DNA of 64,000 nucleotides from Rhodoblastus sp963703385. Lineage in GTDB: Bacteria > Pseudomonadota > Alphaproteobacteria > Rhizobiales > Beijerinckiaceae. Below the pieces are notes generated by a model, which was given only the letters and a program-made list of their open reading frames with translations, did not search any database and was not told the DNA's origin. Each line of letters begins with the position of its first letter. Positions within the stretch are counted from its first letter, which is position 1. The stretch covers positions 3,844,001 to 3,908,000 of the forward strand of contig OY969816.1 in assembly GCA_963703385.1 (NCBI GenBank), written 5' to 3'. Shown here one piece after another: positions 47,025 to 55,956 of this stretch. A program made the translations under genes and the position numbers.

Positions 47025-48926
47025 TCAGAAACCCTTGGCCTGGAGGGCGGCCATGATTTCGTCCATGATTGCCGGATCGTCAATGGTCGCCGGCATGGTC
47101 CAGGCGTCGTGATCGGCGATTTTCTTCATCGTGCCGCGCAGGATCTTGCCCGAACGCGTCTTGGGCAGGCGGTTGACGGTGATCGCGATCTTGAAGGCGG
47201 CCACCGGCCCGATCCTGTCGCGCACCAGTTTCACCAGCTCTTTCTCGATGTCGATCGGCGAGCGCGTGACGCCCGATTTCAGCACCACGAAGCCGCAGGG
47301 CTGCTCGCCTTTCAGCTCGTCCTTGACGCCGATCACCGCGCATTCCGCGACGTCGGGATGCGAGGCCAGCACTTCCTCCATGCCGCCGGTCGACAGGCGA
47401 TGTCCGGCGACATTGATGATGTCGTCGGTGCGGCCCATGATGTAGAGATAGCCGTCCTCGTCGACGAAGCCGGCGTCGGCGGTCTTGTAGCAGCCGGGGA
47501 ATTCGGAAAGATAGCTCTCCTTCATCTGATCGTCCCGCTGCCACAGGGTGGGCAGGCAGCCGGGAGGCAGCGGCAGTTTCACGACGATCGAGCCCATCTT
47601 GTTGACCCCGACCTCGTGCGAGGCTTCGTCGACGATGCGCACGTCATAGCCGGGCATGGCCACGGTCGGCGAGCCGCGCTTGACCGGCAGCATCCCCAGG
47701 CCGACCGGATTTCCGGCGATGGCCCAGGCGGTCTCGGTCTGCCACCAATGGTCGATGACCGGGACGCCGAGCACCTGTTCCGCCCAGGCGACGGTCTCCG
47801 GGTCGGCGCGTTCGCCGGCGAGGAACAGGGTGCGAAAGTTCTTGAGATTATATTTCTTCACATGTTCGGCGTTCGGGTCTTCCTTGCGCACGGCGCGGAA
47901 GGCGGTCGGCGCGGTGAACAGCGCCGAGATCTTGTATTCCTCGATCATCCGCCAGAACGCGCCGGCGTCGGGCGTGCCGACCGGCTTGCCCTCATAGAGC
48001 ACGGTGGTCGCGCCATAGAGCAGCTGGGCGTAAATGATATAGGAATGGCCGACCACCCAGCCGACGTCGGAGGCCGCCCAGAACACTTCGCCCGGCTTGA
48101 TGTCATACAAGTTCTTCATCGTCCAGCACATGGCGACCGCATGGCCGCCATTGTCGCGCACCACGCCCTTGGGAACGCCGGTGGTGCCGGAGGTGTAGAG
48201 GATATAGAGCGGATCGGTCGCCGCCATTTCCACCGGTTCGACGGTGCGGCGCTCGGCCAGCGCCGCGACGACCAGGTCGCCCCAGTCGAAGTCGCGTCCG
48301 CCGATCATCGCCGCCTTTTCCTGCGGACGCTGGAGCAGCAATACCTTTTCCGGCTTGACCGCGGCCATGTCGATCGCTTCGTCGAGCAGAGGCTTGTATT
48401 TGACGACGCGGTTGGGCTCGACGCCGCAGGAGGCGGTGAGGATGACCTTGGGCTCGGAATCGTTGATGCGGGTCGCCAGCTCTTTCGAGGCGAAACCGCC
48501 GAAGACCACGGAATGGATGGCGCCGATGCGGGCGCAGGCCAGCACGCCGATCACGGCCTCGGGGATCATCGGCATATAGGCCAGCACGCGGTCGCCCTTG
48601 GCCACCCCGAAGTCTTTCAGGACGGAAGCGACCGCGTTCACCTCGGCGAGCAGTTGCGCATAGGTGTATGTCCGCTTCATGCCGGTGACCGGGCTGTCGT
48701 AGATCAGCGCGGCCTGGTCGGCGCGGCCGTTGTTCACATGGCGGTCGAGGGCGTTGAAACAGGTGTTGAGCGTTCCATCGGGGAACCAGCGGCCATAGAC
48801 GCCCATGTCGGGGTCGAAGATTTTTTGCGGCGGCTTGATCCAGTCGACGGCCTTGGCCGCCTCGGCCCAGAAGCCGAGCGGATCCTTTTGCCAGGATTGG
48901 TAGACTTCGTGATAGCGGCTCGCCAT
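47025..48926 (-). CDS. prpE: Propionyl-CoA synthetase
   Basis: A 633-residue AMP-forming acyl-CoA ligase: propionate + CoA + ATP to propionyl-CoA. The P-loop-like motif is YILYTSGTTGVPKGVV near residue 235, and the ADP/CoA hinge and catalytic lysine region is LPKTRSGKILRGTMKKI near 600, a site often regulated by lysine acetylation. The N-terminus (YHEVYQSWQKDPLGFWAEAA, VYGRWFPDGTLNTCFNALDR) favours PrpE over acetyl-CoA synthetase. ATG 48926 has a strong upstream aaggggg. Acetate or other short acids could also be substrates. Confidence 0.9.
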   Translation of the reverse strand: MASRYHEVYQSWQKDPLGFWAEAAKAVDWIKPPQKIFDPDMGVYGRWFPDGTLNTCFNALDRHVNNGRADQAALIYDSPVTGMKRTYTYAQLLAEVNAVASVLKDFGVAKGDRVLAYMPMIPEAVIGVLACARIGAIHSVVFGGFASKELATRINDSEPKVILTASCGVEPNRVVKYKPLLDEAIDMAAVKPEKVLLLQRPQEKAAMIGGRDFDWGDLVVAALAERRTVEPVEMAATDPLYILYTSGTTGVPKGVVRDNGGHAVAMCWTMKNLYDIKPGEVFWAASDVGWVVGHSYIIYAQLLYGATTVLYEGKPVGTPDAGAFWRMIEEYKISALFTAPTAFRAVRKEDPNAEHVKKYNLKNFRTLFLAGERADPETVAWAEQVLGVPVIDHWWQTETAWAIAGNPVGLGMLPVKRGSPTVAMPGYDVRIVDEASHEVGVNKMGSIVVKLPLPPGCLPTLWQRDDQMKESYLSEFPGCYKTADAGFVDEDGYLYIMGRTDDIINVAGHRLSTGGMEEVLASHPDVAECAVIGVKDELKGEQPCGFVVLKSGVTRSPIDIEKELVKLVRDRIGPVAAFKIAITVNRLPKTRSGKILRGTMKKIADHDAWTMPATIDDPAIMDEIMAALQAKGF

Positions 48927-49218
48927 GTTTCCCCCTTTTTGCCGTTCTTGCCCGCGACACGCGGCAAATTTTGCGAAAAGTGCGCCGGAACGGACGGCGA
49001 GTCCATGATCGGGCGCTCAATCCTTCGACTAATGCACCCCACTTGGCCGCGCGCATTTTGTCGCGGACGTCGGTTCGGGAAAAGGCAACGTCTTTTTAAG
49101 CAAGTTGGGCGAGCTTGCGGCGAGCCCGCGCGTCGGATTTCGTTTTCGGCAAAAGCGGGCTAGAGTCAGCGCTAGCAGCTCCGCTTTCCCTTTCTAATTC
49201 GCCATTCGGAACCCGACC

Positions 49219-49881
49219 ATGAACATTCTCGCGCTCGAATCGCTCGATCTTGCCGCACTCGTGGCGTCGCGGGTGTGTCATGACGTCATCAGCCCGGTGG
49301 GCGCCATCGTCAACGGGCTCGAGGTGCTGGAGGAGGACAAGGACGAGGGCATGCGCGAATTCGCCCTCGATCTGATCCGCAAGAGCGCCAAGGCGGCCTC
49401 GGCCCGGCTGCAATTCTGCCGCCTCGCCTTCGGCGCGGCCGGCTCGGCGGGCGCGGCGATCGACACCGGCGACGCGGAAAAGGTCGCGCGCGGCCTGTTC
49501 GCCGACGACCGCACCCAGCTGAACTGGACCGCGCCGCGCGTATTCATGGCCAAGAACAAGGTCAAGCTGGCGCTTAACCTGTGCATGATCGCCGCCGCCT
49601 GCATTCCGCGCGGCGGGGTGATGAACGTCACGATCGAGGGCGAGGGCGACGACGCCCGGATCAGCGTGTCGGTCAAGGGCCCCAATCTCAAGCTCGCCAG
49701 CCACGTCGCCGACCTGCTCGAAGGCCGCTCCGAAAGCGGCACCGTGGACGCCCACGGCATCCAGCCGTATTTCACCGGCATGGTCGCGCGCTCCTGCGCC
49801 ATGGCGGTGCAGGTGACGGCGACCAGCGAGGACGTGACCTTGACCGCCGCGCCGGAGGCGAGCGCGATAGAGGTCGCGTGA
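49219..49881 (+). CDS. chpT: Histidine phosphotransferase ChpT
   Basis: A 220-residue pseudo-histidine-kinase phosphotransferase that relays phosphate from CckA to CtrA and CpdR in the alphaproteobacterial cell-cycle circuit. The phosphoacceptor helix contains SRVCHDVISPVGAIVNGLEV, with histidine at residue 22. The C-terminal ATPase-like domain has NLCMIAAACIPRGG but lacks the ATP-lid motifs, as expected. It stands alone with ATG 49219, followed about 100 bases later by tRNA-Ser. Confidence 0.92.
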   Translation: MNILALESLDLAALVASRVCHDVISPVGAIVNGLEVLEEDKDEGMREFALDLIRKSAKAASARLQFCRLAFGAAGSAGAAIDTGDAEKVARGLFADDRTQLNWTAPRVFMAKNKVKLALNLCMIAAACIPRGGVMNVTIEGEGDDARISVSVKGPNLKLASHVADLLEGRSESGTVDAHGIQPYFTGMVARSCAMAVQVTATSEDVTLTAAPEASAIEVA

Positions 49882-49977
49882 AACTTATCATGAAAGCCGG
49901 CCGCCCCGCCTTGCTTTGGCGATCCGACCGGCTATAAAGGCGCCTGATTTCGCCCCGCGCTTTGACGCCGGGACGAC

Positions 49978-50067
49978 GGAGGGGTGGCCGAGCGGTTGAA
50001 GGCGCACGCCTGGAAAGTGTGTATACGGGAAACCGTATCGCGGGTTCGAATCCCGCTCCCTCCGCCA
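49978..50067 (+). tRNA. tRNA-Ser (anticodon GGA)
   Basis: A 90-base class II tRNA with the long variable arm gtatacgggaaaccgtatc and encoded CCA. The anticodon gga is at 50012-50014. The acceptor stem ggagggg pairs with the 3' strand before discriminator G at 50064. Accessory genes follow it, so it may be an integration hotspot, but I found no repeat of its 3' end downstream. Confidence 0.97.
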
Positions 50068-50406
50068 GCTAATCACCATAAGCTATTGTCTTAATTGCGC
50101 TTTTAAAGGCGGCGATGGTTTGCGCCCCACGTTTTACCCCACATAATTATCAGGATTGCGCTGGCTTTGCTGGGACCTTTTCGGACGAATTTTCACGTTC
50201 GTGACTGGTCATTGAATTTTGCGACTCGGACTGTTTGATTGCCGCTTTCGGCGGGAAGCGGAAGCTGGCGGATGCCGCTGGCGGGGGTGGCTTGGCGCGC
50301 ACGGCGGACATTCAAGCGTCCGAGCACTTTCCGCCAAGACTGCCACACTCGGAGGTGAACTGTATGTTCTCTGCTCCGGGTGCGTACTAGTAGTGTAATA
50401 ACGATT
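50068..50406. other. Intergenic region after tRNA-Ser
   Basis: About 340 bases with no recognised gene. It is more A/T-rich than the chromosome around it at first. The tRNA has no obvious U-tract terminator here. Confidence 0.4.
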
Positions 50407-50919
50407 CTACGCTAGTACTTCTGGTTTTGGCTCTAACTTCTTTTCGCGATAGATTCGCTCAAAAAGCCTAATGACGTGGGACACATATTGTCCGATATCA
50501 TCAGCCGCCTCTCTTAGTCGTTCAATCGTCGTCTTGCCATTGAGCAGGGTAAACTTTCCCTCGCCAACACGTTGGTAGCGCAGAAATTCAAATTGGTGGT
50601 TACCATTCCGATCCACTGTAAGGCTCAGAAAGCCGTGCGTCATAAAATGACGAATATCATCGTACCGTAACAGCTCGTCGCACACGCGGTCCAATTCAGC
50701 TTTATAAAGTTCGTAGCCTGCTCTCTCCGTTATGCGTCTCACCGCCTTAATGCGAGCGTCTATTAGGTATGGAAACTGCAAATCAAGCTTCACCGAAATG
50801 TCGGCCAACAAAAACTCCACCTGCGCATACGCTGCGACGATGCGCCCTCTTAGATACAAAGCTTCATCGACCAGCAGCTTCTGATTTTCTGTTGCTTCAG
50901 TTCGACTAAACCCGCTCAT
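50407..50919 (-). CDS. HEPN-like hypothetical protein (170 aa)
   Basis: A helical protein without membrane spans. Residues DDIRHFMTHGFLSLT (about 90-104) contain an R-x4-H pattern followed by Gly, like the RNxxAHG motif of HEPN ribonucleases. The preceding helices (VDEALYLRGRIVAAYAQVEFLLADI) fit that fold. If correct, it could cleave RNA in a toxin or defence role; this is inference. ATG 50919 has ggag upstream; a GTG at 50952 would add 11 residues. Codon use is more A/T-rich than in the core genes. It sits in the accessory patch after tRNA-Ser. Confidence 0.55.
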   Translation of the reverse strand: MSGFSRTEATENQKLLVDEALYLRGRIVAAYAQVEFLLADISVKLDLQFPYLIDARIKAVRRITERAGYELYKAELDRVCDELLRYDDIRHFMTHGFLSLTVDRNGNHQFEFLRYQRVGEGKFTLLNGKTTIERLREAADDIGQYVSHVIRLFERIYREKKLEPKPEVLA

Positions 50920-51238
50920 TTTCTCGACTCCAGCGATTGACACCTCCAGCACAATTCGCTGGCGACGGTAGCGAAGAGCCCATTTTGGGTCAATTTGAGG
51001 CGGCCATTGGGTCGATCAGAAATGTCAGCAATGAGCCGACAGCAGCCAACGTCGACCGGCAGAGATCGGCGGAAAGTTGCGGTTCGTACCGTCAAGTTTG
51101 AGCGCGCGCTTCACCCACTCTCAAGTTCCATATTGGGGCTTATCGGAATCACCAGACCGGCGGCGAAGGAACCGGCTCAAAGCGTCTGCATCTCACTTTT
51201 CTGGGTCAGAACCGGGAGATTTTGAGAGTTGGTGCGCG
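50920..51238. other. Intergenic region
   Basis: About 320 bases between two leftward accessory genes. The short plus-strand ORFs lack ribosome sites and recognisable content. Nothing else was seen. Confidence 0.35.
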
Positions 51239-52018
51239 CTAAGCCTCAGCGGTACGATTCTGCACCTTATGAAGGAGTTCAACTCTTTGCTCGGCAGACA
51301 GTGGGGCGTTGCTTCCAAGACAAACATATTGGGAATTTGCAATCCATGTTGAGCCCAGGCCCACCGCAGGCTCGCAGCAATACCAATAACAAATCATGAA
51401 CCAAGAAACGTGCTCGTACCAAGCGTAACTATAAATGATAGCTGGGTTTGTTCTCGCTTGTTGACATGTCAGGTCACCCTTTCCGCTGAAGCTTTTGCGG
51501 TCTTGCTCTGGAAGCAGAAGGAGATCGTCATTAACGGCAAACGTTATTCTCAAGCCGGTGCGAAAGCTAGTGAGGGGCAGCAAGTCAACAAGATCTTTTG
51601 GGACGATCTGCCCCGCGTCGACTAGTCGACAACCGAAGCTTTTCACAAAGTACTTAAATAAATTGAGCTGGCATTCCTGATGCTTAGGGCCATAAATTTC
51701 CTCAAAATCGAGTAGTCGCTTCCGCAAAGCAGTTTGCTTGTTCTCCGTAACCCATTCGACGAGGCGGTCATAGGCTTTATCATAAGGCTGGGTACGCTCC
51801 GTATTGCAGGCGTGACACAGTGATTTCTTGTATTTAAGCTTAGATGAACGAGGTCCTTGGATCGGACTAACTAATTCACCGCGAACATGGACCGGGGCGG
51901 ACGGCCCCTTGTAGGGACCTTTTCCATAAGCGCGGATGAGATCGGCCTTCTTGAACCGGTGTTCGGCGCTGTCAGCAGGTGCCCCGCATAGCCAGCACTT
52001 CGCTCGGGGTGCGATCAT
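51239..52018 (-). CDS. HNH-like zinc-finger protein (259 aa)
   Basis: The N-terminus has a CxxC pair (CWLCGAPADSAEHRF, residues 8-11) with a following EH, and a second CxxC at SLCHACNTERTQPYD near residue 69. This spacing is that of HNH/treble-clef nucleases. The remaining 170 residues are unrecognised and include an aromatic/Cys-rich stretch (WYEHVSWFMICYWYCC). It may be a nuclease, but the second HNH histidine is not certain. ATG 52018. With the HEPN-like gene it suggests a defence or mobile-element cargo patch. Confidence 0.5.
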   Translation of the reverse strand: MIAPRAKCWLCGAPADSAEHRFKKADLIRAYGKGPYKGPSAPVHVRGELVSPIQGPRSSKLKYKKSLCHACNTERTQPYDKAYDRLVEWVTENKQTALRKRLLDFEEIYGPKHQECQLNLFKYFVKSFGCRLVDAGQIVPKDLVDLLPLTSFRTGLRITFAVNDDLLLLPEQDRKSFSGKGDLTCQQARTNPAIIYSYAWYEHVSWFMICYWYCCEPAVGLGSTWIANSQYVCLGSNAPLSAEQRVELLHKVQNRTAEA

Positions 52019-52221
52019 CAACTACGCTCTCAAGGGTGGTCGGTTTTCGCCGCGTCAAGTGATCGAGGTTTCGGTCAAGCTCATATTGTTGCCTTTGGCA
52101 GCCTCTTGCAAGACCAACGACGTTGCGGCGGAGCAGTCTGTTCAAAAATCTTGATCCTGCACCCAGCTCAGTGGGGCTAGCACGCGGCCCCGATTAGTCG
52201 CGTCCAAACCCGCGCGGCGGG

Positions 52222-52488
52222 TCATGGCGCTCGTTTGGGTCGATTATCGTACCTGATTATATTCACCCTACCAGGACCGCCGTTCTCCGCCACAAGCCGC
52301 TCGACGCGGGCCTCGGCTTCCTCGCGGGTCTCAAACACCTCGCTCAGCCGCTCATCTTTGGGGAGCGGGGCGGTCAAGTTCTGGCTGACCATGGATTTGC
52401 CGTTTGAAAGGTGGGTGACTGTGATGATGAGCCTGTATGTCACTTGGTTCGAGCCGTCATGATTCGATGCGAATTCCAGCCGCTCCAC
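52222..52488 (-). CDS. Small hypothetical protein (88 aa)
   Basis: Not recognised. The GTG start at 52488 is the only in-frame option near the 5' end. The sequence has an amphipathic beta-rich first half (TYRLIITVTHLSNGKSMVSQ) and a helix rich in Glu/Arg (FETREEAEARVERLVAENGG). This fits a small cytoplasmic domain. It lies just left of IS1182 copy 2, in the accessory patch. Confidence 0.5.
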   Translation of the reverse strand: MERLEFASNHDGSNQVTYRLIITVTHLSNGKSMVSQNLTAPLPKDERLSEVFETREEAEARVERLVAENGGPGRVNIIRYDNRPKRAP

Positions 52489-52573
52489 TGTCTCTCAAAA
52501 CCCCTCGAATTTCGACCCCAAATCGCCCGGTACTGATCTCCTTGGTTTCTGCACGGACTTAACGTCCACTCAG

Positions 52574-54170
52574 GGTCCAGCCTGTGTGGAAACGCGTTGA
52601 TCTGTTAGATTGATTCCGCTGAGGGGGGCGGGATGAATCGTTTCATTGAGGGCGAAGACCGGCGGCAAGCGACACTGCTCCCTGACAGTTTGGAAGATTA
52701 TGTGACGGGCGATAATCCGGTCCGCGTCATTGATGTTTTCATTGCCGAACTGGACTTGGCGGCGATGGGCTTTGCCGGTGTCGCGCCGGAAGCGACGGGG
52801 CGGCCGGCCTATCATCCAGCGACCCTGCTGAAGATCTACCTCTACGGCTATCTCAATCGCATTCAATCGAGTCGCCGGCTCGAACGGGAGACCCAGCGCA
52901 ACATCGAGTTGATGTGGCTGACCGGCCGCTTGATGCCGGACTTCAAGACGGTCGCCGACTTCCGCCGTGACAATGGGCCGGCGATCCGGGCGGCCTGCAC
53001 TCATTTCGTCGTGCTGTGTCGCCGGCTCAACCTGTTCACCCGGTCTGTCGTGGCGGTTGACGGGAGTAAGTTCAAGGCCGTCAACACCCGCGACAAGAAC
53101 TTCACGGTGGCCAAGGTCGCCAAGCGCATCGAGCAGGTGGAGGCCAGCGTTGCGCGCTACCTGGCCGCGTTGGACCACGCCGACCGGCAGCACGACGACG
53201 TGTCCGAGGCGAAGACCGCCCGCATCAAGGAGAAGATCGAAGGCCTGCGGCGGCAGATGCACTCCCTGAAGGCGATGGAAAGGCAGGTCGAGGAAGCGCC
53301 CGACAGGCAGGTTTCCCTGACCGACCCAGACGCCCGGTCGATGGCGACCAGCGGCAAGGGCACGGGCATTGTCGGCTACAATGTTCAGATCGCCGTCGAC
53401 GCCGAGCACCATCTGATCGTCGCGCACGAGGTGACCAATGTCGGCACCGACCGGTCCCAACTGGCGGCCATGGGCGGCAAGGCGCGCGATGCGACGGGAT
53501 GCGAGGAAGTCGCCGTGCTGGCGGATCGCGGTTATTACAACGGCGAGGAGGCGCTGGCTTGCGAAGGAACGGGTGTGCTGCCTTACGTTCCCAAGACGCA
53601 TACCTCAGTCAACGCCAAGCGCGGTCTCTTCACGGTGCAGGATTTCATCTACGACGCCGAGAATGACCGCTACACCTGCCCGGCGGGCGAGTTTCTGACC
53701 AGGGGAAAAGTGCGCTCAGACCGCCGTGACGATATGGACCACTACCGCAACCTTACGGCGTGCCTGACCTGCGAGCTCAAACCCCAATGCACGTCTGACA
53801 AAGTCAAACGGCAGAAACGCTGGGAGCACGAAGCGGTGCTCGACAGGATGCAGGCGCAGACTCGACCGCATGCCGGAGGCCATGACCATCCGCCGCCAGG
53901 CCGTTGAGCATCCCTTCGGAACCCTCAAGGCGTGGATGGGCAGCACCCATTTCCTGACCAAGACACTTGAAAAGGTCAAAACGGAAATGAGTTTGCACGT
54001 GCTTGCCTATAACATGAAGCGGATGATCAATATCTTCGGCGTGAGGCCGCTGATGCAGGCCATTGCCGGCTGAACTCATCTGCCGCACACGCCCGCCATC
54101 GTTTCTCTTGCCGATCCGCGGCTACCAATCGGCAAATCAAAAAATCGCGTTTTCACACGGCCTCGGTCAA
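52574..54170 (+). mobile_element. IS1182-family element, copy 2
   Basis: Both ends are visible. The left inverted repeat ggtccagcctgtgtggaaac starts at about 52575. The right end at about 54146-54168 (cgcgttttcacacggcctcg) is its imperfect inverse. The body is nearly identical to copy 1 at 9785-11105, which lies in the opposite orientation about 42 kb away. The element is about 1.6 kb with one transposase gene, frameshifted. Confidence 0.88.
52633..54073 (+). pseudogene. IS1182-family transposase, frameshifted
   Basis: The frame from ATG 52633 runs to 53907 (424 residues). One extra base near 53855 (caggcgcagact where copy 1 reads caagccaggct) shifts it. The correct reading resumes at 53870-54073 with MPEAMTIRRQAVEHPFGTLKAWMG and ends IFGVRPLMQAIAG. 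An intact protein would have about 479 residues with DDE catalysis of cut-and-paste transposition. As written, it lacks the C-terminal catalytic part and is probably inactive. Confidence 0.88.
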
Positions 54171-54581
54171 GACGAGACAGTCGCGGGCGTGTTCAGGAAG
54201 GACGCCTTCGAGGCTGAAACCGGCCTAAGTGCGCCATTCATTTTTGGGTATAGCTCAAGGAGACGTTCACCAAACGCAATTCCTGCGCGCCGGCCGCATT
54301 GAGGGCGATGCGTCGTTGCGGCCCTTTTCAGCTGGCGCGACTTCGCGACCGAAGGCCGGGCTAACCACGATTCCGAGATCGGAAGCCTAAGGGCGGCTGG
54401 CGCGATCCGATCGCAGGCGGTTCGCGGCCGCCCGAAAATTTGCGCTGAAACATGGAAAGCACCGAACGCTCATGCAAAACTCTTTTCTCATCGGGCGGTC
54501 GCCAAGGCTCGCGAGCATTGGGCGCGCCGCGGAGGCTAACGGCGTGGAGGGTTTTGGTCTGGACGCGTGCGAGGAGGAGTC
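54171..54581. other. Intergenic region upstream of hupK
   Basis: About 410 bases between the IS1182 right end and the first hydrogenase accessory gene. No gene was recognised. A gaggaggag ribosome site lies at 54571-54579. Structural hydrogenase genes that often precede hupK are not here. Confidence 0.45.
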
Positions 54582-55622
54582 ATGAGCGCCGGCTCCGCCT
54601 GCCTCGTTTTGCGCGCGCGGCTGCGGGAGGGCATGGTCGAGCAGGTCGAGATCGTCTCGCCGCGCGTCGATCCCTCACCGGTTTTCATCGGGCTTGCGCC
54701 CGAAGCGGCGGCGGTTCTGGCCGGGCGGCTGTTTTCGCTCTGCCCCGTGTCGCAATCGCTCGCGGCGCGGGCGGCGGGCGAGGCGGCGCTTGGCGCCGGG
54801 ATCCACACCGCGACGCGGCGGATTCGGGCGCGGGGGCTGCTTTGCGAGCGGCTCGGCGAAATGCTGCGCGCGAGCCTGCTCGACTGGCCCGGCGCGACGC
54901 CCGCGCCGGCCGATATCTTGCACCTGCGCGAGGCGCTCAAGGTTTTGCGCGCTCTGTCGGAATCGGGCGCTGCAATCCTGCCCGATTTGCGCGCCGCGAT
55001 GGATGGGTTGGGGCTCGGCGCCGCGCGTGAAAAAGATTTTTTCGCCCGCCAGATCGCCGAGGCGCGCGACGACGAAGATTTTTGGGGAATGGCTCCGCCG
55101 GCGGCGGATTTTCTGGGCGCCGGCGACGACGCCGATATTTTCGCCGCCATGATCCGCGACCGCGGCTTTTCGCGCGCGCCAGCCTTGCCTGGGCGCTGCC
55201 CGGAAACGGGCGCCTCGGCCCGCCAGGGCGGCTGCGGAGGTGTTGTCGAGCGCCTTGAAGCGCGGCGCGACGACATGGCGGCGGCGGTCGATACGATCGA
55301 AAATCTGCTTAGGGGCGGCGATCCTCCAAAGGACGCGCTGATCGCCACGGGCGGAAACGGGCGGGGCTTTTCGGCGGTCGATTCCGCGCGGGGCCGGCTT
55401 TATCATTCCGTCGAGCTGGACGGGGCGGGGCGGATCGCGGATTATCGCATCGTTGCGCCAACGGAATGGAATTTCCACCCCGAAGGGCCGTACGCGAAAA
55501 CCTTGCGCGGCGCGAGGATCGGCGGGGGCGCCGAGGCGAAAAGGCGGATCGAGCGGCTGGCTTTTGTGTTCGACCCCTGCATTCGCGCCATGGCCGAGAT
55601 TTCGGACGCAAACCATGCATGA
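54582..55622 (+). CDS. hupK: HupK-like hydrogenase maturation protein
   Basis: A 346-residue protein related to the [NiFe]-hydrogenase large subunit but lacking its nickel ligands: the N-terminal motif reads LCPVSQS, and the C-terminal motif is FDPCIRAMAE, with the second cysteine of the canonical DPCxxC replaced. HupK/HoxV proteins are thought to serve as a scaffold for building the Fe(CN)2CO group before transfer to the large subunit, mainly in aerobes. ATG 54582 is preceded by gaggaggag. It overlaps hypA by 8 bases (55615-55622). Confidence 0.78.
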   Translation: MSAGSACLVLRARLREGMVEQVEIVSPRVDPSPVFIGLAPEAAAVLAGRLFSLCPVSQSLAARAAGEAALGAGIHTATRRIRARGLLCERLGEMLRASLLDWPGATPAPADILHLREALKVLRALSESGAAILPDLRAAMDGLGLGAAREKDFFARQIAEARDDEDFWGMAPPAADFLGAGDDADIFAAMIRDRGFSRAPALPGRCPETGASARQGGCGGVVERLEARRDDMAAAVDTIENLLRGGDPPKDALIATGGNGRGFSAVDSARGRLYHSVELDGAGRIADYRIVAPTEWNFHPEGPYAKTLRGARIGGGAEAKRRIERLAFVFDPCIRAMAEISDANHA

Positions 55623-55956
55623 AATGTCGCTGACCGAGAGCGTGGTCGAAATCCTTGCCGAGGAGGGCCGGCGCCAAGGGTTTTCGCGGGTGAAAAAGGT
55701 CTGGCTGGAGATCGGGGCCTTGTCGGGCGTCGAGCCGGAGGCCATGATGTTCTGCTTCGACGTGGTCACGCGCGGCACTTTGGCGGAAGGCTCAGCTTTG
55801 GAGATCGTTCGCACGCCGGGGCAGGGCTGGTGCCTCGCCTGCGAAAAGATTGTGGCGCTGGCCGAACGTTTCGGCCCCTGTCCGGAATGTGGCGGCCATC
55901 GGGTTCAGATGACGGCGGGCGACGAGATGCGGGTCAAGGAGCTGGAGGTCGAATAA
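55615..55956 (+). CDS. hypA: HypA, nickel chaperone
   Basis: A 113-residue nickel-metallochaperone for [NiFe]-hydrogenase. The N-terminal nickel-binding MHEMS is complete (His2). The structural zinc site has the four cysteines CLACEK...FGPCPECGG near residues 73-93. With HypB it delivers nickel to the large subunit. ATG 55615 lies inside the end of hupK, and the stop overlaps the hypB start. Confidence 0.95.
   Translation: MHEMSLTESVVEILAEEGRRQGFSRVKKVWLEIGALSGVEPEAMMFCFDVVTRGTLAEGSALEIVRTPGQGWCLACEKIVALAERFGPCPECGGHRVQMTAGDEMRVKELEVE

Noticed and set aside
45786..49163. A 1,125-codon plus-strand ORF
   Set aside because: It runs antisense through prpE and two other leftward genes. Its His/Asp/Gly-rich composition is that of a shadow frame in GC-rich DNA, and prpE is certain.
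49978..54170. A second tRNA-bounded island at tRNA-Ser
   Set aside because: Accessory genes follow the tRNA, but I found no integrase gene and no repeat of the tRNA 3' end downstream.
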